A stretch of DNA of 64,000 nucleotides, taken from Cupriavidus neocaledonicus (GTDB lineage Bacteria; Pseudomonadota; Gammaproteobacteria; Burkholderiales; Burkholderiaceae). The DNA lies in the NCBI RefSeq assembly GCF_000372525.1, contig NZ_AQUR01000097.1:91372-155371 (forward strand). Direction: 5' to 3'. Of the stretch, positions 36,004-47,046 are shown one piece after another (the stretch's first letter is position 1; each line of letters opens with the position of its first letter). Below the pieces are notes generated by a model. That model was not told the DNA's origin. It saw nothing but the letters and a program-made list of their open reading frames with translations, and did no database searches. The translations under genes and the position numbers were made by a program.

Positions 36004-36524
36004 TGCCAGACGCTGCCGACGCTGCCGACTCCACCGACCTGGCGTTGATCCGCGCCACCCAGGCCGGCCTGCCGCTGGTATCGGCCCCGTTCGCCGCGGT
36101 CGCCGCCGCGCTTGGCCTGACCGAGACCGAAGTCATTGCACGCCTGGCGGCGATGCAGGCGCGCGGCATGCTGCGCCGCATCGGCGCGGTGCCCAACCAC
36201 TACCGGCTGGGCTGGCGCGCCAATGGCATGACGGTGTGGGACGTGAACGATGCCCGCGTCGAGGCGCTCGGCGAACGCGTGGGTGCGCTGCCCTTCGTCA
36301 GCCACTGCTACCTGCGCCCACGCCGCCTGCCGCACTGGCCCTACAACCTGTTCGCGATGGTCCACGCGCGGACGCGCGCCGACGCGGTGCCGCAGATCGA
36401 GCGAATCGCCGCACTGCTGGGCGACGCCTGCCGCGCGCATGATGTGCTGTGGTCCACCCGCATCCTGAAGAAAACCGGCCTGCGCCTGCCACCGGCCGGC
36501 GCTGCCTCACAGGAGCCACGCTGA
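36003..36524 (+). CDS. nirH: Siroheme decarboxylase subunit NirH
   Basis: A 173-residue AsnC/Lrp-like protein. IRATQAGLPLVSAPFAAVA begins the helix-turn-helix-like domain; GAVPNHYRLGWRANGMTVWDV and RRLPHWPYNLFAMVHARTR define the second domain and resemble the C-terminal half of NirDL. Start and stop overlap neighbours (TGATG at both ends), indicating tight translational coupling across nirG-nirH-nirJ. Confidence 0.9.
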   Translation: MPDAADAADSTDLALIRATQAGLPLVSAPFAAVAAALGLTETEVIARLAAMQARGMLRRIGAVPNHYRLGWRANGMTVWDVNDARVEALGERVGALPFVSHCYLRPRRLPHWPYNLFAMVHARTRADAVPQIERIAALLGDACRAHDVLWSTRILKKTGLRLPPAGAASQEPR

Positions 36525-37687
36525 TGTTCCGCCTGTCCCGTTTCATGGAAGCCCTGCGCGATGCCGGGCCGGTGCCGCCTGCCCGCAAGGCCGCCGGGCC
36601 GGTCGTGATCTGGAACCTGATCCGCCGCTGCAACCTCAACTGCCGGCATTGCTACGCCACCTCTGCCGACACCGACTTCAAGGGCGAGCTCGACACCGCC
36701 GAAGCGCTGAACGTGCTTGGCCAGCTGCGCGACGCACGCGTGCCCGCGCTGATCCTGTCCGGTGGCGAGCCGCTGCTGCGGCCGGACCTGTATGACATTG
36801 CCGCGCATGCGCGCGCGCTTGGCTTCCACCTGTCGCTGTCGTCCAACGGCACGCTGCTCGATGCCGGCCACGCCGCGCGGCTGGCCGCGGCGGGCTTCGA
36901 CTATGTCGGCGTCAGCCTGGACGGCCTGCCCGCCACGCACGACCGCTTCCGCCGCAGCGACGGCGCCTTCGCGCAGGCGCTGGCCGGCCTGCGCATGGCG
37001 CGCGCCGCCGGCCTGCGCGTCGGCGTGCGCATGACGCTGACCGAAGCCAACGCCGCACAGCTTCCCGATCTCGTCGCGCTGGCCGAAGGCGAAGGCATCG
37101 ACAAGTTTTACCTGTCCCACTTCAACTACGCCGGCCGGGCGCGCAGCCATCGCGCCGACGACGCGCGGCATGCGCGCACGCGCGCCGCGCTGGACTGGCT
37201 GTTCGACCATGTCTGGCAGCGCACGCGCGCGGGACATGCCGGCGACTTCGTCACCGGCAACAACGACGCCGACGGGGTTTACCTGCTGCACTGGATTGCG
37301 CAGCGCTTCCCGCACCGCGTCGCGGACATGCGCCAGCGGCTGGAACAGTGGGGTGGCAACGCGACCGGCGTGGGGGTTGCCAATATCGACAACCTCGGCA
37401 ATGTGCACCCCGACACGATGTGGTGGCATGTCACGCTGGGCAACGTGCGCGACCGCCCCTTTGGCGAGATCTGGGCCAGCCGCGCCGATCCGCTGATGGC
37501 GGGACTGGCCAGCCGGCCGCGCCCGTTGCAGGGACGCTGCGCGGACTGTGCGCACCGCGCCATCTGCAACGGCAATACGCGAGTACGTGCCCTTGCGCTG
37601 ACCGGCAACGCATGGGCGGAAGATCCGGGCTGCTACCTCAGCGACGGCGAAATCGCCAGCCCGCTCCAGGCGGAGGTGACGGCATGA
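36524..37687 (+). CDS. nirJ: Radical SAM heme d1 biosynthesis protein NirJ
   Basis: A 387-residue radical SAM enzyme. Cys36, Cys40 and Cys43 in CNLNCRHCYA bind the SAM [4Fe-4S] cluster, and LILSGGEPLLRPDL is the family GGE motif. The C-terminal cysteines in CADCAHRAICNGN and DPGCYLSD form an auxiliary-cluster, SPASM-like region. NirJ removes two propionate side chains from didecarboxysiroheme to bring in the d1 keto groups. Coupled to nirH and nirN. Confidence 0.94.
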   Translation: MFRLSRFMEALRDAGPVPPARKAAGPVVIWNLIRRCNLNCRHCYATSADTDFKGELDTAEALNVLGQLRDARVPALILSGGEPLLRPDLYDIAAHARALGFHLSLSSNGTLLDAGHAARLAAAGFDYVGVSLDGLPATHDRFRRSDGAFAQALAGLRMARAAGLRVGVRMTLTEANAAQLPDLVALAEGEGIDKFYLSHFNYAGRARSHRADDARHARTRAALDWLFDHVWQRTRAGHAGDFVTGNNDADGVYLLHWIAQRFPHRVADMRQRLEQWGGNATGVGVANIDNLGNVHPDTMWWHVTLGNVRDRPFGEIWASRADPLMAGLASRPRPLQGRCADCAHRAICNGNTRVRALALTGNAWAEDPGCYLSDGEIASPLQAEVTA

Positions 37688-39183
37688 CACGCATTGCGCG
37701 ATGGCTGCTGTCCCTGGCGTTGGCGTGCGGGATGCAATCCGCATTGTCGGTCGATCCTGCTGCGCACTACGCCCAGCACTGCGCTGCCTGCCACGGCGCC
37801 GACCGCCTCGGCGGCATGGGCCCCGCGCTGCTGCCGGAAAGCCTGGAGCGGCTGCGCGCCAGCGAACTCGACAGCGTGCTGCGCGACGGCCGCGCCGCGA
37901 CGCAGATGCCGGCGTTCGGCCCCACGCTGGCGGCGCCGGAACTGCAGGCGCTGGCGCGCTGGCTGCGCACGGCACCGGCCGCCGCGCCGCAATGGAGCGC
38001 CGATGCGATCCGGGCCAGCCACGTGGTCATGCATGCGCCCGGCACGCTGCCGGCGCGCCCCGTGTTCAGCGCCGACCCGCAGAACCTGTTCGTGGTGGTC
38101 GAGGCAGGCAGCCATCACATGACCGTGCTCGACGGCGACAAGCTGGCGCCGATCCATCGCCTTGCCACGCGCTTCGCCTTGCACGGGGGCCCCAAGTTCA
38201 GCCGCGATGGCCGCTATGTCTTCATGGCAAGCCGCGACGGCTGGGTCAGCAAGTACGACCTGTGGAACCTGGCCTATGTCGCCGAGATCCGCGTCGGCAT
38301 CAACACGCGCAACGTTGCCGTCAGCGATGACGGACGCTGGGTGCTGGCCGGCAATACGCTGCCGCGCACGCTGGTGCTGCTGCGCGCCGACGACCTGTCG
38401 CTGGTGCGGGTGATCGATGTCAGGGGCCGCAATGGCGACGTATCGCGGGTATCGGCTGTCTATGACGCGGCGCCGCGCCACAGCTTTGTCGCGGCGCTGA
38501 AGGACATCGCCGAAGTCTGGGAGATCCCATATGCCGACGCCGCCGGCAAGCCACTGGCGTCGCTGGCGCCGCGCGCGATCGTGCTGGACGACGTGCTCGA
38601 CGATTTCTTCTTCGACCAGCCTTACCGCCACATCCTTGGCGCATCGCGCAGCGGCGGCGGCCAGGTGATCGACCTCGACCAGGGTCGCAAGGTGGCCTCG
38701 CTGGCGCTTGGCGGCATGCCTCACCTCGGCAGCGGCATCACGTGGGAGCTGGGCGGCCATGCAGTGATGGCGTCGCCCGACCTCGGCCAGGGCCGCATCC
38801 CGGTGATCGACATGCAGGACTGGCGTATGGTCGCAGCCATCCCCACCAACGGGCCCGGCTTCTTCCTGCGCAGCCACGAGAACAGCCGCTACGCGTGGGC
38901 CGACGCCATGATGAGCCCGCGGCGCGACACGCTGCAGGTGATCGACAAGCAGACCCTGCAAGTCGCCGGCAGCGTCACGCCCAGCCCGGGCCGCACCGCC
39001 GCGCATGTGGAATTCACGCGCGACGGGCGCCATGCACTGGTCAGCCTGATGGAGCGCGACGGCGCGATCGTCGTCTACGACGCCGCCACGCTGCAGGAAG
39101 TGAAGCGCATCCCGATGGACAAACCCATCGGCAAGTACAACGTCTTCAACAAGACCACGCGATCGGCTGGCACCAGTCACTGA
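37684..39183 (+). CDS. nirN: NirN, heme d1 dehydrogenase and c-type cytochrome
   Basis: A 499-residue periplasmic protein paralogous to NirS. A signal peptide precedes Cys33-Ala-Ala-Cys36-His37. The rest is a d1-type eight-blade propeller with blocks such as HGGPKFSRDGRYVFMASRDGWVSKYDLWNL and SPGRTAAHVEFTRDG. NirN introduces the acrylate double bond in the last step of heme d1 synthesis and passes cofactor to NirS. It lacks the NirS HPGRGANF block, which separates it from nirS. Confidence 0.93.
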   Translation: MTRIARWLLSLALACGMQSALSVDPAAHYAQHCAACHGADRLGGMGPALLPESLERLRASELDSVLRDGRAATQMPAFGPTLAAPELQALARWLRTAPAAAPQWSADAIRASHVVMHAPGTLPARPVFSADPQNLFVVVEAGSHHMTVLDGDKLAPIHRLATRFALHGGPKFSRDGRYVFMASRDGWVSKYDLWNLAYVAEIRVGINTRNVAVSDDGRWVLAGNTLPRTLVLLRADDLSLVRVIDVRGRNGDVSRVSAVYDAAPRHSFVAALKDIAEVWEIPYADAAGKPLASLAPRAIVLDDVLDDFFFDQPYRHILGASRSGGGQVIDLDQGRKVASLALGGMPHLGSGITWELGGHAVMASPDLGQGRIPVIDMQDWRMVAAIPTNGPGFFLRSHENSRYAWADAMMSPRRDTLQVIDKQTLQVAGSVTPSPGRTAAHVEFTRDGRHALVSLMERDGAIVVYDAATLQEVKRIPMDKPIGKYNVFNKTTRSAGTSH

Positions 39184-39216
39184 TGCCAGGCCACCGAACA
39201 CGCAGGAGCCCCTTGC

Positions 39217-39978
39217 ATGAACTCTCCCCTCAAGCCCGGCAAGGTCTGGCTGGTCGGTGCCGGCCCCGGCAGTCCCGACCTGGTCACGGTGCGCGCGGTG
39301 CGCGCGCTCGGCTGCGCCGACGTATGGCTGGTCGATGACCTGGTCTCGCCGGAGATGTCCTGCTATGCCCGGCCCGGCGCGCATGTCGAGTGGGTCGGCA
39401 AGCGCGGCGGGCGCTGCTCGGTCACCCAGGCGCGCATCCAGCAGCTGACGCTGCAGCACGCGCTGGCCGGCCGCGCCGTGGCGCGCGTCAAGGGTGGCGA
39501 TCCGCTGCTGTTCGGCCGCGGCGGCGAAGAGGCCGCGTTCCTGCGCGCGCACGGCGTGCCGGTGGAAGTGGTCAACGGCATCAGCAGCGGCGTCGCTGCG
39601 GCGCAGGCCCTGGGCATCGCGCTGACCCACCGCGCCCACTGCCACGGCGTGACCTTCGTCACCGCCCACACCAGCGAACACGGCTCGCCGGACTGGGACG
39701 CGCTGGTGCGCGGCGGCACCACGCTGGTCATCTACATGGGTATGAGCCGGCTCGCGGCGATCCGCGACGGGCTGCTGGCGGCCGGCATGCGCGCCGATAC
39801 GCCGGCGGCGGTGGTGATGCATGCAGGCGGCGCGCAAGAGTGCTGCTGGGCCGGCACGGTGCAAACGCTGACCGATGCGCTGGCCGCCGGGATGGCCAGC
39901 CCGGCGGTGGTGCTGGTGGGCGGCGTGGTGGCCGAGGCGATGCCGCGGGTGATGGCCTTGTCGTCCGCTGCGCCGTAG
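39217..39978 (+). CDS. nirE: Uroporphyrinogen-III C-methyltransferase
   Basis: A 253-residue SAM-dependent enzyme making precorrin-2 from uroporphyrinogen III, the entry step to siroheme and heme d1. KVWLVGAGPGSPDLVTVRAVRAL, then RVKGGDPLLFGRGGEEA and VVNGISSGVAAAQALGIALTHR are the CobA/NirE motifs. It is a single-domain protein without the CysG dehydrogenase part. AGGAG precedes the ATG. Position at the end of the nir operon supports the name nirE. Confidence 0.92.
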   Translation: MNSPLKPGKVWLVGAGPGSPDLVTVRAVRALGCADVWLVDDLVSPEMSCYARPGAHVEWVGKRGGRCSVTQARIQQLTLQHALAGRAVARVKGGDPLLFGRGGEEAAFLRAHGVPVEVVNGISSGVAAAQALGIALTHRAHCHGVTFVTAHTSEHGSPDWDALVRGGTTLVIYMGMSRLAAIRDGLLAAGMRADTPAAVVMHAGGAQECCWAGTVQTLTDALAAGMASPAVVLVGGVVAEAMPRVMALSSAAP

Positions 39979-39986
39979 TCCAGGCT

Positions 39987-40003
39987 CGGGACTCCCCGTC
40001 CCG
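39987..40003 (+). other. Stem-loop just after nirE
   Basis: CGGGAC (39987-39992) and GTCCCG (39998-40003) flank TCCCC, nine bases after the nirE stop. No T run follows. It may mark the 3' end of the nir transcript or protect it. Confidence 0.35.
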
Positions 40004-40061
40004 CCCCGGGATATGGCACCATCGTCGGCACGCGCCAACCCACCCCGCACGCGTCCCGAAA

Positions 40062-40835
40062 GTGGCTGCCCTGACACATCACTCTCCCAAGCTGCACCTG
40101 ACCGCCGAGCGTGGCTTTGCGCTGCATGAAAGCCGCCACGCGGGATTCCGGCGCGAATGGCATACGCACGACTGCAGCATGCTGCTGTGGACGCGCGCCG
40201 GCCGGCTGCGCAGCGTGTGGGAAAGCCAGCCCGACACGCCGCAGCCCGGTCCGGTCGCGGCCACGCTGGTACGCGGCGGGGCGGTGCTGCTGCCGGCGTC
40301 GACGCGCCATTTCACCGCGGCGGAAGCCGGACGACAGCATCACGGTGAACTCTACCTGCCCCCCGACAGGCTGCGCAGCGCCGCGCCTTACGGCGCGCTG
40401 CGGCTCGACGGCGCCGCGCTGGCAATGCTTGAAGCGCTGCTGACGCCCGGGCTTGCGCCTGCCAGCGCGGAGCTGCTGGTGCGCGCCATCGTCGGGCAGA
40501 TCATGGCCAGCCCGCTGCTGGCGCTGCCGCAGGAGCCGGCTTCGCTCGCGCTCAGGCTGGTGCGATGCTTCAGCGCGGCGCTGGAGCGCGACCAGGCGCT
40601 GCCGTCGATCGATGCCGCGGCCTGCACCCTGGGCGCATCGGCGCGGCAGCTGCAGCGCGCCTGCCAGCTCGAGTTCGGCGCGAGCCCGGTCACGGTCCGC
40701 CGGCGCGTGCTCGCGGCGCATGCGCGCAGCCTGCTGGCAGAGGGGCTCCCGCTGGCCCGCGTCAGCGAGCGCCTTGGCTTTGCCAGCAGCGGCCATCTCG
40801 TGCGCCTGCTGCGCGAGGTTCCGCCAGCGCGCTGA
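40062..40835 (+). CDS. AraC family transcriptional regulator
   Basis: A 257-residue regulator with a GTG start. The N-terminal cupin-like part contains EWHTHDCSMLLWTRAGRL and GAVLLPASTRHF. The C-terminal helix-turn-helix region shows SIDAAACTLGASARQLQRAC, then GLPLARVSERLGFASSGHLVRLLRE. It lies after nir and faces the ridA-phzF-bug set, which it might control; no target is proven. The start is uncertain because no clear ribosome site is seen. Confidence 0.75.
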   Translation: MAALTHHSPKLHLTAERGFALHESRHAGFRREWHTHDCSMLLWTRAGRLRSVWESQPDTPQPGPVAATLVRGGAVLLPASTRHFTAAEAGRQHHGELYLPPDRLRSAAPYGALRLDGAALAMLEALLTPGLAPASAELLVRAIVGQIMASPLLALPQEPASLALRLVRCFSAALERDQALPSIDAAACTLGASARQLQRACQLEFGASPVTVRRRVLAAHARSLLAEGLPLARVSERLGFASSGHLVRLLREVPPAR

Positions 40836-40861
40836 GGGCACCAGCCGGGCATTCCTGCCGG

Positions 40862-41329
40862 TCATGCCAGGCAGGCCTCCAGCTCGATCTCGATCCAGGC
40901 ACGGTCCGGCAGGCTCGCCACCCCCACCGCGGTGCGGGCCGGCAGCGCCTGATCGGGGAAAGCCAGTGCCAGCAGCGCGGAGGCACTGTCCACCACCAGC
41001 GAATGCCGGGTGAAATCGCCGTGCGCACGCACGAAGCCGCGCAGCCGCGTGACCTGCCGCACCGCCGCCAGTTCGCCACCGGCGGCTGCCCGCAATACAG
41101 CCAGCGCATTCAGCATCGCCACCTCGGCGGCAAGGCGAGCGGCCGGGAGATCGGCTTCCGTGGCGCAGCAGCCGGCCATGGCAATGCCGTCACGCCGGGG
41201 CGTCTGGCCGCTGACGCTGACGCGTCCGTCGATCAGGCAGGCCGGCGCGTAGCTGCCGCGCGGGACGGGCGCGTCCGGCAGCGCAAAGCCCGCGGCCGCG
41301 AGCCGGTCTTCCGGCGTGGTGGCGCTCAT
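40862..41329 (-). CDS. RidA/YjgF family protein
   Basis: A 155-residue protein of the Rid family, which hydrolyses reactive enamine/imine intermediates. VSVSGQTPRRDG, AMLNALAVLRAAAGG and VTRLRGFVRAHGDFTRHSLVVD fit the RidA-like subgroup with a longer N-terminus. The C-terminal RTAVGVASLPDRAWIEIELEA contains the conserved Arg and Glu. Start overlaps the phzF stop (ATGA), so the two are co-translated. Confidence 0.85.
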   Translation of the reverse strand: MSATTPEDRLAAAGFALPDAPVPRGSYAPACLIDGRVSVSGQTPRRDGIAMAGCCATEADLPAARLAAEVAMLNALAVLRAAAGGELAAVRQVTRLRGFVRAHGDFTRHSLVVDSASALLALAFPDQALPARTAVGVASLPDRAWIEIELEACLA

Positions 41330-42207
41330 GGCTGGCTCCAATGGACCGCGCCGGTAAGCCAGCAACCCTGCGCCGTGCCGTCGGCCGCCACGCGCGGCGC
41401 CACCAGGATTTCCGACGGCCGGCCCATGGTTTCGCCCTGCCGTACCGCGAGTACTGGCGCGCTCCCTCCGGCATAGCCGGCAAGGTGTCCCCACAGCGCG
41501 GCGGCGGCAATGCCGGTGGCGGCGTCTTCCGGGTAGCCGGAAGCGCGCGGAAACTGCCGTGCATGGACCGCCCGCGTGGCTGGCGGAGCCGGGGGATCGT
41601 CGGTTGCCGCATCCGCATACGGGTACAGCCCGGTGGACCCGATCGCATCGCACAACGCCGCCATTCGTGCGAAGTCCGGCCGCAACGCGGCCAGCGCCGC
41701 CACATCCGGCATCGCCACCAGCGTCTTGACGCGGCTGGTGCAGGCATTGGTCATGGCATGGCCGCCGCCCTCGCCAGGCAGGCCCAGCACCGCGGCGACC
41801 GCCCGGCGCCGGGCCGCATCCAGCGCGCTTGCCTGCACCGGCGGCTGCGAAATCCACACCCGCTGCGCCGCCTCGTCCCAGCGCGCCGCCACGATGCCGC
41901 TCAGCGTCTCGACGCGCGCGGCCGGCGTGGTCCAGCGGCCCCACTGGCGCAGCGCCCACAATGCGCCCACCGTGGCGTGGCCGCACATCTCCATCTCGTG
42001 CCTCGGCACGAAGAAGCGCAGGCGCAGGTCCGCCCCCTCCGCCGACGGCGGCAGCACAAAGGCGGATTCATGGCCATGCCGTGCCGCGACCTGCTGCATC
42101 TCCGCCTCGGACATGCCTTGCGCATCGGCCACCAGCGGTACCGGGTTGCCGCCGCCGGGGGCCCGCACGAACACGTCGATCAGCGCCGCGCGGCCGCGCG
42201 CGGGCAT
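41326..42207 (-). CDS. PhzF family isomerase/epimerase-like protein
   Basis: A 293-residue protein of the diaminopimelate epimerase-like PhzF family. DVFVRAPGGGNPVPLV, GHESAFVLPP with the catalytic-type glutamate, RFFVPRHEMEMCGHATVGALWAL and GYPEDAATGIAAAALWGHLAGY are all diagnostic. ATG 42207 is used, since longer starts overlap the binding-protein gene. The substrate is unknown, and no phenazine genes are present, so phenazine synthesis is not implied. Confidence 0.85.
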   Translation of the reverse strand: MPARGRAALIDVFVRAPGGGNPVPLVADAQGMSEAEMQQVAARHGHESAFVLPPSAEGADLRLRFFVPRHEMEMCGHATVGALWALRQWGRWTTPAARVETLSGIVAARWDEAAQRVWISQPPVQASALDAARRRAVAAVLGLPGEGGGHAMTNACTSRVKTLVAMPDVAALAALRPDFARMAALCDAIGSTGLYPYADAATDDPPAPPATRAVHARQFPRASGYPEDAATGIAAAALWGHLAGYAGGSAPVLAVRQGETMGRPSEILVAPRVAADGTAQGCWLTGAVHWSQP

Positions 42208-42223
42208 GGTGTGCAGCTGTGGC

Positions 42224-43210
42224 TTATTCAATCGTCGCTCCCACGGACCGGGCAATCTCGCCCCAGTAAGACAAGTCGTGCTGCACGGTGCCGAGCATCT
42301 CCGCAGGCGTGCCCGGGCGCGCCGTCACGCCCTTGTCGGCGAGTTCGCGGACGGTGTCCTTGTCCGCCAGCACCTGGTTGAGCGCCTGGTTCATGCGCGC
42401 AACGATCGGCGCCGGCGTCCCGCGCGGATATGCCAGTCCATACCAGAGCTGCTGCGCGAAGCCCGGCACGCCCTGGCTGGCGAAGGTCGGCACGCCGGGC
42501 AGCAGCGGCGTCGGAGCGGTCGTGGCGACCGCAACCAGCTTGCCGGCGCGGAGATACGGCACCAGTCCCGCGGGGTTGTCGAACATCAGCTGTACCTGGC
42601 CACCGATAAGGTCGGTATAAGCGGGCGCCGCGCCGCGATACGGCACATGCGTCAGCGGCACCCTGGACAACGCCTGGAACTGCACACCGATCAGGTGCGA
42701 TACCGTGCCCACGCCGACCGAGGCAAAGCTGTACTGCGCGGGCTTGTCGTGGCGCAACCGGTCGAGCAGCGCCTTCACGTCAGGTGCCTGCAGTGCGCGA
42801 TTGACCGCGAGCACGTAAGGCGACGTGCCGATAAAGCCAGCGTAGGCAAAGTCGGCGGCGGGCTTGTACGGCAGCCTGGGATAGACGCTGGCGCTGACCG
42901 CATGCGTGCTGGTGGTCGCCACGCCCACCACGTAGCCGTCCGGCGCGGCACGCGCCACGAACGTAGCGCCGATGGTGCCACCCGCACCGCTGCGGTTGTC
43001 GATCACCACGGGCTGGCCGAGCGCCGCCTGCAGCCGGGGCTGGATGGTGCGGACCAGCAGGTCGGTGCCACCGCCCGCCGGGAACGGAACCACCAGCGTG
43101 ACCGGCTTGATGGGCCAGTCCTGGGCGACGGCGGCGCCGGCCGGGGCCAGGCAAAGCACCCCGAGCAGGCAGGCGTGCAGATTGGGAAAGATGGGTGGCA
43201 GGTTTGCCAT
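42224..43210 (-). CDS. Bug/TctC-family periplasmic solute-binding protein
   Basis: A 328-residue exported protein. Signal peptide to about residue 30 (GAAVAQD). The family phrases WPIKPVTLVVPFPAGGGTDLL, VVIDNRSGAGGTIGATFVARAAPDGY and DNPAGLVPYLRAGKLVAVA are plain. AAGGAG precedes ATG 43210. Tricarboxylate-type membrane partners are not nearby, which is common for the expanded Bug family in Burkholderiales. First gene of a likely bug-phzF-ridA operon. Confidence 0.9.
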   Translation of the reverse strand: MANLPPIFPNLHACLLGVLCLAPAGAAVAQDWPIKPVTLVVPFPAGGGTDLLVRTIQPRLQAALGQPVVIDNRSGAGGTIGATFVARAAPDGYVVGVATTSTHAVSASVYPRLPYKPAADFAYAGFIGTSPYVLAVNRALQAPDVKALLDRLRHDKPAQYSFASVGVGTVSHLIGVQFQALSRVPLTHVPYRGAAPAYTDLIGGQVQLMFDNPAGLVPYLRAGKLVAVATTAPTPLLPGVPTFASQGVPGFAQQLWYGLAYPRGTPAPIVARMNQALNQVLADKDTVRELADKGVTARPGTPAEMLGTVQHDLSYWGEIARSVGATIE

Positions 43211-43387
43211 GGCGCGTTCTCCTTGACTCGAACGGCTTGAGTCTAGGGATGGCGCAGTCAGCGGCCAAACCGGCAGGCGACAGGCCTTGATCCGAAATCG
43301 GACAACGGCGATCGCCGTCCCACCATGCCGCCGCACCACTGCAGTGGCATGGGGTCGCGACAAGGCTGGCGCGCTGCCGGTTTGCTG

Positions 43388-43412
43388 CCCTCTCACACTG
43401 CGCGGGAGAGGG
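43388..43412. repeat. Single degenerate REP-like hairpin
   Basis: CCCTCTCAC and GGGAGAGGG with CACTGCGC-type centre, related to the paired repeats at 27882 and 46929. It lies between the bug gene and pobA. Only one unit is present. Confidence 0.6.
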
Positions 43413-43450
43413 AAGCCTTCGCTGGCGGTAGTGGCTTTCGTTCAGCGCCG

Positions 43451-45634
<2,184 letters not shown>

Positions 45635-45638
45635 CGGA

Positions 45639-46814
45639 TCAGGCGGGCTGGTCCATCGCGGCGAAGATTTCCTCGGCCATGTGGAAGGCCGAATTCGCCG
45701 CCGGCACACCGCAATAGATCGCCGTCTGCAACAGCACTTCCTTGATCTCGTCGCGCGTCACGCCGTTGTTGGCGGCGGCGCGCAGATGCAGCTTCAGTTC
45801 ATCCGCGCGGTTCAGCGCGACCATCATGGCGATGGTCAGCAGGCTTCGCGTATGGCGCGGCAGGCCCTCGCGCGTCCAGATCTCGCCCCAGGCATAGCGC
45901 GTGATCAGGTTCTGGAATTCTTCGTTGAGCGGCGCCAGCCGCGCCAGCGAGCGATCGACATGCGCGCTGCCGAGCACCTCGCGCCGCACCGACAGGCCGG
46001 CATCGTAGCGCGCGTGGTCGTCGGTCACGGGCAGGCGCCCGCGCACGAAATCGATCAGTGCGGCGGTGAAGCGGCCGGGTTGCTCGAAGCTGGAGATATG
46101 CGCGGCGGGCAATTCGATAAAACGCGCGCCGGGAATCGCATCGGCCAGCGCGCGGCCATCCTGCGCGGTGGTCGACGGATCGTCGCTGCCGGCGATGACC
46201 AGCACCGGCACCGGGATCGACGACACCGTCTCGCGGAAGTCGGCGTCGCGCACCGCCGCGCAGCAGGCCGCATAGCCACGCGGATCGAGTCCTGCCAGCA
46301 CGCTGCGCAGGCCATCCAGCGCGCGCCCGGCCGTGGCGGCAAACGCGGGGGTGAACCAGCGCTCGACCGAAGGCGCAACCATCACGCCCATGCCGTCGCG
46401 CAGCACGGTGTCGATGCGCGTGTTCCATCCTTCCGCGTTGCCGATCTTTGCGGCGGTATTGGCCAGCACGATGCGGGAGAAGCGCTCGGGCGCATGGATG
46501 CCGAGCCACATCCCGGTCAGGCCGCCCATCGACAGGCCACAGAACACGGCCTGGCCGATGCCCAATGCATCCAGTATGGCGATCACATCCTGGCCGAGTT
46601 GTTCAGCGGTGAAGGCATCACCGGGTGCGGTCGAGCGGCCATGGCCGCGGGTGTCGTAGCGCACCACGCGGAAGCGCCCGGCCAGCGCGGCGGCCTGCGG
46701 CTCCCACATGGTGTGGTCGGTGCCGAGCGAGTTGGAGAAGAGGATGGCGGGGGCTGAATCGGGGCCGTCGACGGTGTAGAAGAGGCGGGCGCCGGCGTGG
46801 TCTAAGTAAGGCAA
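45639..46814 (-). CDS. pcaL: Fused 3-oxoadipate enol-lactonase / 4-carboxymuconolactone decarboxylase
   Basis: A 391-residue bifunctional enzyme. Residues about 1-255 are an alpha/beta hydrolase (PcaD) with nucleophile Ser in CGLSMGG and SNSLGTDHTMWEPQ near the oxyanion hole. Residues about 265-391 are PcaC, with RREVLGSAHVDRSLA and NRADELKLHLRAAANNGVTRDEI. It turns carboxymuconolactone into beta-ketoadipate. The start is TTG at 46814, supported by AGGGAG at ideal spacing. Confidence 0.93.
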   Translation of the reverse strand: MPYLDHAGARLFYTVDGPDSAPAILFSNSLGTDHTMWEPQAAALAGRFRVVRYDTRGHGRSTAPGDAFTAEQLGQDVIAILDALGIGQAVFCGLSMGGLTGMWLGIHAPERFSRIVLANTAAKIGNAEGWNTRIDTVLRDGMGVMVAPSVERWFTPAFAATAGRALDGLRSVLAGLDPRGYAACCAAVRDADFRETVSSIPVPVLVIAGSDDPSTTAQDGRALADAIPGARFIELPAAHISSFEQPGRFTAALIDFVRGRLPVTDDHARYDAGLSVRREVLGSAHVDRSLARLAPLNEEFQNLITRYAWGEIWTREGLPRHTRSLLTIAMMVALNRADELKLHLRAAANNGVTRDEIKEVLLQTAIYCGVPAANSAFHMAEEIFAAMDQPA

Positions 46815-46928
46815 GGAAGTCTCCCTGGATGTTGGTGTGTTGGGTTCAGCAGGCGGTCACTGGTGACTGTGCAAGGAGGAGCCAATATGAAACGCATGCG
46901 TTGGAACTGGCCGCCCGCCGTGAACGCT

Positions 46929-47046
46929 CCCCTCTCCCGCGCAGTGGGAGAGGGGTGGGGTGAGGGCAGACGGTGGCATGCTGCTGCGCCAGATTTCGTC
47001 GGCACGCCCGCCCTCACCCCGGCCCTCTCCCGCAAGCGGGAGAGGG
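46929..47046. repeat. REP-like inverted repeat pair between pcaL and pcaB
   Basis: First unit: CCCCTCTCCC at 46929-46938 with GGGAGAGGGG, then TGGGGTGAGGG. Second unit in opposite orientation: CCCTCACCCC at 47011-47020, then CCCTCTCCC at 47023-47031 with GGGAGAGGG ending 47046. Same family as the 27882 element. The pcaB stop codon (47014-47016) lies inside the second unit. Confidence 0.85.

Noticed and set aside
37684..39183. Second nirS copy
   Set aside because: The protein has a heme c site and a d1-type propeller but lacks the NirS HPGRGANF block; it is NirN by sequence and position.
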